Assembly (NCBI GenBank): GCA_902770635.1
Contig: CACXTX010000010.1
Location: 1 to 56,491 of the forward strand
DNA: 56,491 nucleotides
Origin: an uncultured Prevotellaceae bacterium
Lineage (GTDB): Bacteria > Bacteroidota > Bacteroidia > Bacteroidales > Bacteroidaceae
Reading direction: 5' to 3'
Both the position numbers and the translations under genes were made by a program. The notes under the pieces were generated by a model. The model was not told the DNA's origin and did not search any database. It worked only from the letters and a program-made list of their open reading frames with translations. How positions within the stretch are numbered: position 1 is the stretch's first letter; each line of letters begins with the position of its first letter. Below are positions 25,560 through 33,266 of this stretch, one piece after another.

Positions 25560-25567
25560 CAAAATTA
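25560..25567 (-). promoter_or_regulatory. -7 box (TAATTTTG) for rnpB
   Basis: CAAAATTA on the plus strand ends 6 bp before the first base of the predicted P1 helix, the right distance for a transcription start at the rnpB 5' end. Confidence 0.65.
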
Positions 25568-25569
25568 CT

Positions 25570-25606
25570 AAAAATTCATAATTCATAATTCATAATTCAC
25601 AATTAT
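25570..25606. repeat. heptamer array ATTCATA x3
   Basis: ATTCATA, ATTCATA, ATTCATA, ATTCACA lie between the divergent rnpB and valS promoters. Confidence 0.75.
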
Positions 25607-25611
25607 TTTTT

Positions 25612-25660
25612 GGCGGTAGCAAATTTTTCACTTTTCACTTTTCACTTTTCACTTTTTTTC
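25612..25660 (+). repeat. headed heptamer element (GCGGTAGCAAATTTTTCAC + TTTTCAC units) at the valS promoter
   Basis: A 19-nt head is followed by three to four TTTTCAC heptamers and runs straight into the valS -7 box. The same head and heptamers occur upstream of rpsA (55558-55600) and, inverted, inside valS (27010-27052). Confidence 0.8.
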
Positions 25661-25661
25661 G

Positions 25662-25669
25662 TACCTTTG
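25662..25669 (+). promoter_or_regulatory. -7 box (TACCTTTG) for valS
   Basis: Located 23 bp upstream of the valS ATG and directly after the TTTTCAC array, giving a short 5' UTR. No TTG -33 box was seen at the usual spacing. Confidence 0.7.
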
Positions 25670-25692
25670 TACCCGTTTTTATAAATAGGTAT

Positions 25693-28485
25693 ATGGAATT
25701 AGCAAGCAAATACGACCCTAAAGAGGTCGAATCGAAATGGTATCAGTACTGGCTGGACAACAAACTGTTCGCCTCTAAACCCGATGGACGTCAACCCTAT
25801 ACGATTGTCATTCCACCGCCCAATGTGACTGGTGTGTTACACATGGGACACATGCTGAACAACACTATTCAGGATATCCTGGTGCGCCGAGCCCGTATGG
25901 AAGGCAAAAACGCCTGTTGGGTGCCTGGTACAGACCACGCCTCGATAGCCACTGAAGCCAAGGTGGTGAAGAAGCTGGCCGAGCAGGGCATCAAGAAGCA
26001 TGACCTGACGCGCGACGAGTTCCTGAAACATGCGTGGGAATGGACCGACGAGCATGGTGGCATCATCCTGAAGCAGTTGCGCAGACTGGGTGCTTCGTGT
26101 GACTGGGATCGTACAGCATTCACCATGGATGAGCAGCGATCAAAGAGCGTTATCAAGGTGTTTGTGGACCTTTACAACAAGGGATATATCTACCGTGGAC
26201 TTCGCATGGTGAACTGGGATCCCAAGGCTCTTACTGCTCTTTCTACCGAGGAGGTTATCTATAAAGAGGAGCAGAGCCACCTTTTTCACCTGAAATATTA
26301 TGTTGATGGACTGACAACTCTCGATAACGAGGAGGCTTTGAAGGCCGAGGGTAACATCATCCACAAGGACGAGAAGGGCTATTACGCAGTAGTTGCCACC
26401 ACCCGTCCAGAGACCATCATGGGTGATACCGCCATGTGTATCAACCCGAAAGACCCGAAGAACCAGTGGCTGAAGGGCAAGAAGGTCATTGTGCCCCTGG
26501 TAAACCGTGTGATTCCTGTTATTGAGGACCGTTATGTAGATATCGAGTTCGGTACGGGTTGTCTGAAGGTGACACCCGCCCACGACACCAACGACTATAT
26601 GCTGGGCAAGACCCACAACCTGGAGACCATTGACATCTTCAATGCCGATGGAACCATCTCGGAGCAGAGTCCGTTGTATGTAGGCATGGACCGCTTTGCC
26701 TGTCGTAAGCAGATAGCCAAGGACCTGCAGGAAGCCGGACTGATGGAGAAGGTGGAGGACTATACTAATAAGGTGGGCTACTCGGAGCGTAACCCAGACA
26801 CCGCCATTGAGCCCCGCCTCTCGCTACAGTGGTTCCTGAAGATGCAGCACTTTGCCGACATCGCCCTGCCACCAGTTATGAACGATGAGTTGAAGTTCTA
26901 TCCTGCTAAATACAAGAACACCTACAAGAACTGGTTGGAGAACATCCAAGACTGGTGTATCTCACGTCAGCTTTGGTGGGGACATCGTATTCCTGCTTAC
27001 TACTATGAAAGTGAAGAGGGAAAAGTGAAGAGTGAAAAATTTGCTGCCGCCGAGGAGAAATTCGTTGTAGCAGAAAATGCAGAAAAGGCTCTTGAGCTGG
27101 CTCGCGAGAAAAGTGGCAACGCCAATCTGCAGGCATCAGACCTGCGTCAGGACGAGGATGCCCTCGACACCTGGTTCTCATCATGGTTGTGGCCCATCTC
27201 TCTGTTCGATGGAATCAACAATCCTGGCAACGAGGAGATTAACTACTACTACCCCACCTCTGACCTGGTTACGGGTCCGGATATTATCTTCTTCTGGGTA
27301 GCCCGCATGATTATGGCTGGCGAGGAGTATATGGGTAACTTCCCCTTCAAGAACGTTTACTTTACGGGTATCGTTCGTGACAAACTGGGAAGAAAAATGT
27401 CGAAGTCACTGGGCAACAGCCCCGACCCCATCGAGTTGATCGAGAAGTTCGGTGCCGACGGTGTGCGCATGGGTATGATGCTCAGTGCTCCTGCAGGAAA
27501 CGACATCCTCTTTGATGAGGCACTCTGCGAGCAGGGCCGTAACTTCAACAATAAGATTTGGAATGCTTTCCGACTGGTGAAGGGATGGAAGGTGGCAGAA
27601 ACAATAAACAATAAACAAGAAACAAGAAACAAGAAACAAGAAATATTAAAAGCCAATGAGATTGCGACCCAATGGTTTGAGGCCAAACTCCGCCAGACCA
27701 ACGCAGAGGTTAACGATCTCTTTAAGAAATATCGTATCTCAGAGGCCTTGATGGCTGTCTATAAGCTGTTCTGGGACGAGTTCTCAAGTTGGTATTTGGA
27801 GATGGTTAAGCCCGCCTATATCAATGGCGAGCCTCAGCCCATCGACAAGCAGACCTACGATAAGACACTTGAGTTCTTTGACATCCTGCTGAAGATGCTG
27901 CATCCCTTCATGCCATTCATCACGGAAGAGTTGTGGCAGCACCTCTATGACCGTAAGGATGGTGAGAGTATTATGCGGGTAAGCCTGCAACTCCCCGATC
28001 CTACCAAGGCCGATGATGAGTTGACTGCTCAGATGGAGTATGTGAAGCAGATTGTTTCGGGTGTTCGTATGGTTCGCAACCAGAAGAACATCGCCCCCAA
28101 GGAGCAGCTCGACCTGCAGGTTGTTGACAAGAACAACTATGCAGCATTTGATGCTGTGACCATCAAGATGGCTAACCTGAAGGGTATCAGCGTGGTAGCC
28201 GAGAAGGACGCAACAGCTGCAGCCTTTATGGTTGGAACAGAAGAGTTTGCCGTACCTCTTGGTGATATGATTGATGTTGAGGCAGAGATTGCAAAGATGG
28301 AAGCCCAACTGCAGCACCTGGAAGGTTTCCTGGCAGGTGTTAAGAAGAAGCTCAGCAACGAACGCTTTGTAGCGAATGCCCCCGAGGCGGTGGTTGCTCT
28401 GGAGCGTAAGAAACAAAGTGACTCGGAAGAGAAGATTGCAGCACTGAAAGAATCGATTGCTGCACTGAAAGGGCAGAAAAATTAA
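25693..28485 (+). CDS. valS: valyl-tRNA synthetase
   Basis: 930 aa, class I synthetase with HMGH (about residues 52-55, in [13 protein letters not shown]) and the KMSKS loop ([10 protein letters not shown], about 564-573). The large editing domain with TTRPET lies between them and a C-terminal coiled coil ([12 protein letters not shown]...KKKLSNERF) closes the protein, as usual for ValS. Two in-frame repeat insertions interrupt less conserved parts: residues about 439-453 (27010-27052) and about 635-653 (27598-27650, rich in N, K, Q and E). Both leave the frame intact. Confidence 0.96.
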   Translation: MELASKYDPKEVESKWYQYWLDNKLFASKPDGRQPYTIVIPPPNVTGVLHMGHMLNNTIQDILVRRARMEGKNACWVPGTDHASIATEAKVVKKLAEQGIKKHDLTRDEFLKHAWEWTDEHGGIILKQLRRLGASCDWDRTAFTMDEQRSKSVIKVFVDLYNKGYIYRGLRMVNWDPKALTALSTEEVIYKEEQSHLFHLKYYVDGLTTLDNEEALKAEGNIIHKDEKGYYAVVATTRPETIMGDTAMCINPKDPKNQWLKGKKVIVPLVNRVIPVIEDRYVDIEFGTGCLKVTPAHDTNDYMLGKTHNLETIDIFNADGTISEQSPLYVGMDRFACRKQIAKDLQEAGLMEKVEDYTNKVGYSERNPDTAIEPRLSLQWFLKMQHFADIALPPVMNDELKFYPAKYKNTYKNWLENIQDWCISRQLWWGHRIPAYYYESEEGKVKSEKFAAAEEKFVVAENAEKALELAREKSGNANLQASDLRQDEDALDTWFSSWLWPISLFDGINNPGNEEINYYYPTSDLVTGPDIIFFWVARMIMAGEEYMGNFPFKNVYFTGIVRDKLGRKMSKSLGNSPDPIELIEKFGADGVRMGMMLSAPAGNDILFDEALCEQGRNFNNKIWNAFRLVKGWKVAETINNKQETRNKKQEILKANEIATQWFEAKLRQTNAEVNDLFKKYRISEALMAVYKLFWDEFSSWYLEMVKPAYINGEPQPIDKQTYDKTLEFFDILLKMLHPFMPFITEELWQHLYDRKDGESIMRVSLQLPDPTKADDELTAQMEYVKQIVSGVRMVRNQKNIAPKEQLDLQVVDKNNYAAFDAVTIKMANLKGISVVAEKDATAAAFMVGTEEFAVPLGDMIDVEAEIAKMEAQLQHLEGFLAGVKKKLSNERFVANAPEAVVALERKKQSDSEEKIAALKESIAALKGQKN
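27010..27052 (-). repeat. headed heptamer element inside valS (inverted)
   Basis: The minus strand reads GGCGGCAGCAAATTTTTCAC followed by TCTTCAC/TTTTCCC/TCTTCAC heptamers, the same head and units as at the valS and rpsA promoters, but here inside the valS coding sequence in opposite orientation. Confidence 0.75.
27598..27650 (+). repeat. heptamer array inside valS (CAATAAA / GAAACAA)
   Basis: CAATAAA x2 then GAAACAA x3-4 units. They resemble the CAATAAA array upstream of the fimbrial lipoprotein gene (12425-12447). Translated in frame as a polar N/K/Q/E segment. Confidence 0.75.
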
Positions 28486-28519
28486 AAGATTAAAAAATTA
28501 AAAAATTAAATTTCAGCAT

Positions 28520-28557
28520 AAAAATAAGGTGTTCGAAATGAACACCTTATTTTTTTA
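28520..28557. terminator. bidirectional terminator between valS and the DUF4293 gene
   Basis: AAAATAAGGTGTTC - GAAAT - GAACACCTTATTTTTTT: a 10-11 bp stem with A-run on one side and T-run on the other. It serves convergent valS and the leftward unit ending at 28555, and overlaps the stop of the latter. Confidence 0.85.
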
Positions 28558-28905
28558 TCTTATCCTATCTGCTGCTTTGACCAATCGCTCATCCGCCAGG
28601 ATGGCCTTACGCGCCATGAAACAAAGGATGGCCGAAAGGAGGGGGAAGCAAGCGACTATCGGAAGCTGTTCGTCGGCCTGACCCTGATGGATGAGGGCAG
28701 CCAAGAGGATGTACCATGCTAAATGGAGCAGGATGCTGACCAGACAAAGGGTAGCCTGACGGGGACGCTTCTTATATATAAATATGGTGTAAAGGCTGAG
28801 GGCCGATGCCAATGCCTGGATGACGAAGAGAGACCATGACAACCAGAACACCAGTCCCAGGATGGCAGCCACCAACAAGAACAAGGTTTGCTTGCGCTGT
28901 ATCAT
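28555..28905 (-). CDS. DUF4293 family membrane protein
   Basis: 116 aa, four TM segments (about 7-30 in two parts, 56-73, 84-100), starting MIQRKQTLFLLVA and ending DERLVKAADRIR, the typical ends of Bacteroidota DUF4293 proteins. Function unknown. It follows rpoZ by 6 bp and is conserved next to it in Bacteroidales, so the two are probably co-transcribed with bamD further upstream. Confidence 0.85.
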   Translation of the reverse strand: MIQRKQTLFLLVAAILGLVFWLSWSLFVIQALASALSLYTIFIYKKRPRQATLCLVSILLHLAWYILLAALIHQGQADEQLPIVACFPLLSAILCFMARKAILADERLVKAADRIR

Positions 28906-28911
28906 ACGCGT

Positions 28912-29253
28912 TTAGTCGTAGTTTTCCTGCTGTTGTTCACGGGCAGGGTCACGCCAGTAAATCTTGTCCTCCACAAATTCCTGCGTAGCCAGCAGAGAGG
29001 GCTTCGGCAACTTCTCATAGTAGCGAGAGATCTCTATCTGCTCACGGTTCTCGAAGACTTCCTCGAGGGAGTCATTATAAGAAGCAAACTCAGCGAGTTT
29101 CTTAGACAAATCTTCCTTGATTTGAATACTAATCTGGTTGGCGCGCTTAGAGATGATGGCCACACTCTCGTAGATGTTGCCCGTCTCTTCGCAGAGATCC
29201 ATGATGTTACGTGTAACGGTATTTACCGGTGCTTTTGATTTCTTGTAATCCAT
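28912..29253 (-). CDS. rpoZ: RNA polymerase omega subunit (Bacteroidota type)
   Basis: 113 aa. APVNTVTRNIMDLCEETGNIYESVAIISKRANQIS (split motif: TGNIYESVAII and SKRANQI) corresponds to the omega/Rpb6 core, where bacteria have a conserved helix binding beta prime. The C-terminal tail is characteristic of Bacteroidota, where the gene sits near bamD. Small, acidic, no membrane segment. Role: assembly and stability of RNA polymerase. Confidence 0.85.
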   Translation of the reverse strand: MDYKKSKAPVNTVTRNIMDLCEETGNIYESVAIISKRANQISIQIKEDLSKKLAEFASYNDSLEEVFENREQIEISRYYEKLPKPSLLATQEFVEDKIYWRDPAREQQQENYD

Positions 29254-29420
29254 CTTGTATTTGACTATTTGACAATTATACTATTTGACTATTTTACTAT
29301 TTGATGTTTCACATCGAGCTCGCTCACGTTCGACATAGCTTAAGTAAAATTAGCTCTGTTCTCACTTAATCGCGACCTTGACTATTTGATTCTTCACTGT
29401 TCACTATTCTCTGTTCACTA
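29254..29420. repeat. 7/8-nt arrays between bamD and rpoZ
   Basis: TATTTGAC-type 8-mers occur at about 29260-29310 and TTCACTG/TTCACTA heptamers at about 29390-29418, followed by a GCG-AA-GCGC mini-palindrome at the bamD stop region. No gene seen. Confidence 0.6.
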
Positions 29421-29432
29421 GCGAAGCGCTTC

Positions 29433-30260
29433 TTAGTCGCCCGTGACTTTCTTACACTTGGCGATGTACTTCTGGGCTGTGGCACTCTCCTTGGATTCCG
29501 GGAACTCATTGAGGAAGCCATAGCACTCGTCCTCCGCATCGCGGTAGCGATCCATGCGTTTCTCCTCGGAGCTGTTCTCAGCCAGTTGGAACTTACTCTT
29601 CATGATGAGGATGGAGAATTTCTCGCGCAAGTCAGAATAAGGATAAGCCTTGAGGGCGTTCTGTGCCGTGATGATGCACGACTCATAGTTGGACTCGGTA
29701 TTGGAGTTGATGTTACCAAAGTATCCACCGAGGTTATAGTAGAGCTTGGCAGAGAGGTATTCCTTCTGCACCAGGTTGTCCTGCAACTTGAACAGCGCCT
29801 GCTGAGCCTCCTCACGACGGGGAGAGTCCGGATAGTTGTCCAGGAAATTCTGGTAGGCATTGATAGCTGCAATGGTAGGACTCTGGTCCAAGCGCGGCTC
29901 CGGAGCACTCACAAAGAGAGACTGCCCCACATAAAAAGCAGCCTGTTCGGCAAAATCGCCCTTGGGATAACTGCTATAGTACTTACGGAACGTAGCACTG
30001 GCAGCATCGAAATCACGATTGCCATATTGTGCCATCCCTAACAAGTAAAGACTCTCCTGGGCATTGGTGCGACCTTTCTGGACTGTAACCAGTTCCTGAA
30101 GAAGGGTTGCACAGTTCTGGTACTTACCCATGGCGAAGCACTCCTTCGCATATTCATATTTATACGCTCTGTCATCAGACTTGTAAACACGGTTGAACTG
30201 GGTGGAACAACCCGTCAACCAACAGGTAAGACAACCGATGAGGATATACTTTTTATTCAT
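29433..30260 (-). CDS. bamD: outer membrane assembly lipoprotein BamD
   Basis: 275 aa from the ATG at 30260 (a GTG two codons earlier is possible). Lipoprotein signal KKYILIGCLTCWLTGCS; the lipobox Cys is at about residue 16. Tetratricopeptide repeats follow with YAKECFAMGKYQNCATLLQEL, YLLGMAQYGNRDFDAASATFRKYYSSYPKGDF and YPDSPRREEAQQALFKL. Role: scaffold of the BAM complex that inserts beta-barrel proteins. Upstream of rpoZ on the same strand. Confidence 0.9.
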   Translation of the reverse strand: MNKKYILIGCLTCWLTGCSTQFNRVYKSDDRAYKYEYAKECFAMGKYQNCATLLQELVTVQKGRTNAQESLYLLGMAQYGNRDFDAASATFRKYYSSYPKGDFAEQAAFYVGQSLFVSAPEPRLDQSPTIAAINAYQNFLDNYPDSPRREEAQQALFKLQDNLVQKEYLSAKLYYNLGGYFGNINSNTESNYESCIITAQNALKAYPYSDLREKFSILIMKSKFQLAENSSEEKRMDRYRDAEDECYGFLNEFPESKESATAQKYIAKCKKVTGD

Positions 30261-30278
30261 TATCACGCATTTTGACGT

Positions 30279-30286
30279 GCAAAATT
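30279..30286 (-). promoter_or_regulatory. -7 box (TAATTTTG) for bamD
   Basis: CAAAATTA on the plus strand, 18 bp before the chosen ATG and 12 bp before the alternative GTG, giving a very short 5' UTR. Confidence 0.6.
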
Positions 30287-30361
30287 ACGCAATTTCTACC
30301 GAAAAACAAAGGTTTTTGGGAAAAATTAAAGATTAAACATGAAAAATTAAAGATTAATTAG

Positions 30362-30369
30362 TACCTTTG
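30362..30369 (+). promoter_or_regulatory. -7 box (TACCTTTG) for uvrB
   Basis: Only six bases separate the box from the ATG at 30376. If the start lies at the usual distance, the mRNA is leaderless or has 2-4 nt before the ATG. The upstream TTG at 30367 overlaps this box and so is unlikely to be the start codon. Confidence 0.65.
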
Positions 30370-30375
30370 CAAGAT

Positions 30376-32406
30376 ATGAACTTTCAATTAACATCCAAAT
30401 ACAAGCCAACAGGCGATCAGCCCGAAGCCATCAGACAACTGACGGACGGACTGGAGCGTGGAGACAAGGCGCAAGTGTTGTTAGGTGTGACAGGTTCGGG
30501 AAAGACCTTCACCATTGCCAACGTGATAGCCAACGTGAACAAGCCGACGCTTATCCTGTCGCATAACAAGACCCTGGCAGCCCAGCTGTATGAGGAGATG
30601 AAGGGTTTCTTTCCCCAGAATGCGGTAGAGTATTATGTCAGCTATTATGACTACTACCAGCCAGAAGCATACCTGCCCCACACAGACACCTATATTGAAA
30701 AAGACCTAGCCATCAACGAAGAGATAGACCGACTAAGACTCAGTGCGGTAAGTGCCTTGATGTCAGGACGAAAAGACGTCATCGTTGTATCATCCGTTTC
30801 ATGCATCTACGGCATGGGAAGTCCCGTGGCATTGAATGAGAACATCATCGAGATTCACCGTGGACAGATTATAGACCGGAATGCATTGTTAAGGAAATTA
30901 GTCGCCGCCCTGTATGTCAGAAACGACCTGGAGTTGAAGCGAGGAAACTTCCGTGTCAAAGGAGACACGGTGGACATTGCCATGGCTTACAGCGAGGTCA
31001 TCCTCAGGGTGACATTCTGGGATGACGAGATAGACCAGATAGAAGAACTGGACAGCGTGACCATGATGCGCATGGCCACCTTTGAAGCCTATAAGCTCTA
31101 CCCTGCCAACCTGTTTATGACCACCGAGGAACAGACCCACATCGCCATCCGACATATACAAGACGACCTGGTGAAGCAGGTCGCCTTCTTTGAAGAAGCC
31201 GGCGACCCCATCAAGGCCCAGCGTATCAAGGAACGCGTAGAGTATGACATGGAGATGATCAAGGAGTTGGGCCATTGCTCAGGTATCGAGAACTACTCAC
31301 GCTACTTTGACGGAAGAGAGGCTGGAGAACGGCCCTACTGTCTGCTGGACTTCTTCCCTGAGGACTACCTGATGGTGATTGACGAGAGTCATGTCAGCGT
31401 GCCCCAGATAGGAGCCATGTACGGAGGTGACAGGGCGAGAAAGACCAATCTGGTGGAATATGGTTTCCGACTGCCTGCAGCCTTTGACAACAGGCCTTTG
31501 CGCTTTGAGGAGTTCCAGGAGATGACCCACCAGGTGATTTATGTCTCGGCCACCCCGGCAGACTATGAGTTGCAGGAGACAGAAGGGGTTGTCGTGGAGC
31601 AGTTGATCAGACCGACAGGTCTGTTAGACCCCGAGATAGAGGTAAGACCGACTGAGAATCAGATAGACGACCTGATGGATGAGATCCAGACACGTATCCA
31701 AAGGAAAGAACGCGTACTGGTGACCACCCTGACCAAACGCATGGCAGAGGAGATGAGCGAGTACCTGCTGAACCACGGTATCCAGACAGCTTATATCCAC
31801 AGTGAGGTAACCACCCTGGAGCGTGTGAAGATATTGGAGAACCTGAGAAACGGAACCTTCGACGTGCTGGTGGGAGTCAACTTGTTAAGAGAGGGACTGG
31901 ACCTCCCTGAGGTATCCCTGGTAGCCATTCTGGATGCTGACAAGGAAGGTTTCCTGCGGTCGCACCGCAGTCTGACCCAGACAGCAGGTCGTGCAGCCAG
32001 AAACGTGCATGGCAAGGTAATTATGTATGCAGATACCATCACTGCCTCGATGCAGTTGACCATCGACGAAACCTTACGCAGAAGGGAGAAACAGATGAGA
32101 TACAATGCAGAGCACGGCATCACCCCCAAACAGATAGAAAAGGCCCTTACTGCCTCGCTGGCCAGTGGAGACACGAGTGATGCCAAGGAGCTGCAACGTG
32201 CCGCTATCAGCAGTCAACAGGCCACTGCCACAGGAGCCTTTGCCGCAGATCCTATCGTGGAACGCATGACACGTCCACAACTGGAAAAGAGCATTGCTGA
32301 GACCACCCGACTCATGAAAGAAGCAGCCAAGAAGCTCGATTTCCTACAGGCTGCCCAATATCGCGACGAAATCATACGATTACAGAAGGAATTAGAATTA
32401 AAATAA
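30376..32406 (+). CDS. uvrB: excinuclease ABC subunit B
   Basis: 676 aa. N-terminal FQLTSKYKPTGDQPEAI, Walker A GVTGSGKTFT (about residues 36-45), the beta-hairpin YYVSYYDYYQPEAY that locks damaged DNA, DESH, the C-terminal helicase motifs and a final UVR domain (LMKEAAKKLDFLQAAQYRDE) that contacts UvrC. Damage verification step of nucleotide excision repair. ATG chosen over a TTG three codons upstream because that TTG is part of the promoter. Confidence 0.97.
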   Translation: MNFQLTSKYKPTGDQPEAIRQLTDGLERGDKAQVLLGVTGSGKTFTIANVIANVNKPTLILSHNKTLAAQLYEEMKGFFPQNAVEYYVSYYDYYQPEAYLPHTDTYIEKDLAINEEIDRLRLSAVSALMSGRKDVIVVSSVSCIYGMGSPVALNENIIEIHRGQIIDRNALLRKLVAALYVRNDLELKRGNFRVKGDTVDIAMAYSEVILRVTFWDDEIDQIEELDSVTMMRMATFEAYKLYPANLFMTTEEQTHIAIRHIQDDLVKQVAFFEEAGDPIKAQRIKERVEYDMEMIKELGHCSGIENYSRYFDGREAGERPYCLLDFFPEDYLMVIDESHVSVPQIGAMYGGDRARKTNLVEYGFRLPAAFDNRPLRFEEFQEMTHQVIYVSATPADYELQETEGVVVEQLIRPTGLLDPEIEVRPTENQIDDLMDEIQTRIQRKERVLVTTLTKRMAEEMSEYLLNHGIQTAYIHSEVTTLERVKILENLRNGTFDVLVGVNLLREGLDLPEVSLVAILDADKEGFLRSHRSLTQTAGRAARNVHGKVIMYADTITASMQLTIDETLRRREKQMRYNAEHGITPKQIEKALTASLASGDTSDAKELQRAAISSQQATATGAFAADPIVERMTRPQLEKSIAETTRLMKEAAKKLDFLQAAQYRDEIIRLQKELELK

Positions 32407-32438
32407 CTAAAAATTGCACATATATGAAATATAATTCG

Positions 32439-32446
32439 TATTTTTG
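32439..32446 (+). promoter_or_regulatory. -7 box (TATTTTTG)
   Basis: Lies 24 bp upstream of the DUF4468 protein ATG at 32471, in an A/T-rich gap after uvrB. Confidence 0.5.
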
Positions 32447-32470
32447 CACAAAATTAAACGAAAGCAACAA

Positions 32471-33100
32471 ATGAAACAGCTATTTTTTACCTTGTTAATG
32501 TTAGTTCCCATGACCCTGTGGGCACAAGACAACACTTGGGAACGTCCCGAAGTAGATGAGCAGGCTGAAGCAGCCAAGGCGAAGGAGAACGTGAATGCCA
32601 AATACCTGAGAGGGGCTGTGCCAGAGGTAGATGGCAGGGTTGTGTTCACCAAGCATATTGAGGCACCAGGCAAGTCGGCCAGCCAGATTTACGACATCCT
32701 GCACCAGTATCTGCAGAAGATGACGAAAGAGAAGAACCAATTGGAAAACAGCAAACTGGTGACAGAAGACACCCAGAAGCACGAGTTGGTAGCCAGTTTT
32801 GAGGAGTGGCTGATATTCAAGAAGGCAGCCCTTGTGCTGGACCAGACCCGCTTCTTTTATGTCATCCAGGCCCAGTGCAAAGACGGCGGTGTGGATGTGA
32901 CCATGAGCCATATCCGCTATCTGTATGAGGAGCAGCGCAAGGCACAGCGCATCAGCGCAGAGGAATGGATCACCGACAAAGAGGCTGTCAACAAGAAGAA
33001 TACAAAACTGTATCCCGGTTCTGGAAAGTTCCGCAGAAAGACCATTGACCGCAAAGACTTCCTGTTTAACAAGTTCGAATCGCTGCTGAATGAGCATTAA
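32471..33100 (+). CDS. DUF4468-domain secreted protein
   Basis: 209 aa from the ATG at 32471 (the frame is open 9 codons upstream, but those overlap the promoter). Signal peptide LFFTLLMLVPMTLWA with cleavage before QDN. The body has VVFTKHIEAPGKSASQIYDILHQYL and a WLIFKKAALVLDQTRFFYVIQAQC stretch typical of DUF4468, a Bacteroidota periplasmic family of unknown function. It starts a short operon with the 58-aa membrane protein and the porin. Confidence 0.8.
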   Translation: MKQLFFTLLMLVPMTLWAQDNTWERPEVDEQAEAAKAKENVNAKYLRGAVPEVDGRVVFTKHIEAPGKSASQIYDILHQYLQKMTKEKNQLENSKLVTEDTQKHELVASFEEWLIFKKAALVLDQTRFFYVIQAQCKDGGVDVTMSHIRYLYEEQRKAQRISAEEWITDKEAVNKKNTKLYPGSGKFRRKTIDRKDFLFNKFESLLNEH

Positions 33101-33266
33101 AGTTTTACGCAACTGGCTGAATTTCGTGTTTATCATCGGAGCCATTGCCGGTTTGCTCTTATATTATAAGGTATCGCGCGAAACAGGTCTTTATGTCATC
33201 CTAGGCTCCATGCTGATTAAGTTTTCGGAGTCTGCCCTGAGAATGATGTATAAAAATGAAGAATAA
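33090..33266 (+). CDS. 58-aa small membrane protein
   Basis: ATG at 33090 overlaps the last codons of the DUF4468 gene and the stop at 33264-33266 overlaps the first codons of the porin gene. The product begins MSIKVLRNWLNFVFIIGAIAG, has one strong TM helix at about residues 10-25 and a second amphipathic stretch (TGLYVILGSMLIKFSES, about 32-48), and ends in a charged tail. Coding is supported by overlap with both neighbours, good codon usage and a clean start and stop. I do not recognise the family. Confidence 0.7.
   Translation: MSIKVLRNWLNFVFIIGAIAGLLLYYKVSRETGLYVILGSMLIKFSESALRMMYKNEE

Noticed and set aside
30367-30375. TTG start of uvrB three codons upstream
   Set aside because: The TTG is the end of the TACCTTTG promoter box, so it is unlikely to be translated; ATG at 30376 fits the family.
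33068-33080. tRNA T-arm-like GTTCGAATC
   Set aside because: Lies inside the DUF4468 coding region; no acceptor, D-arm or anticodon arm around it.
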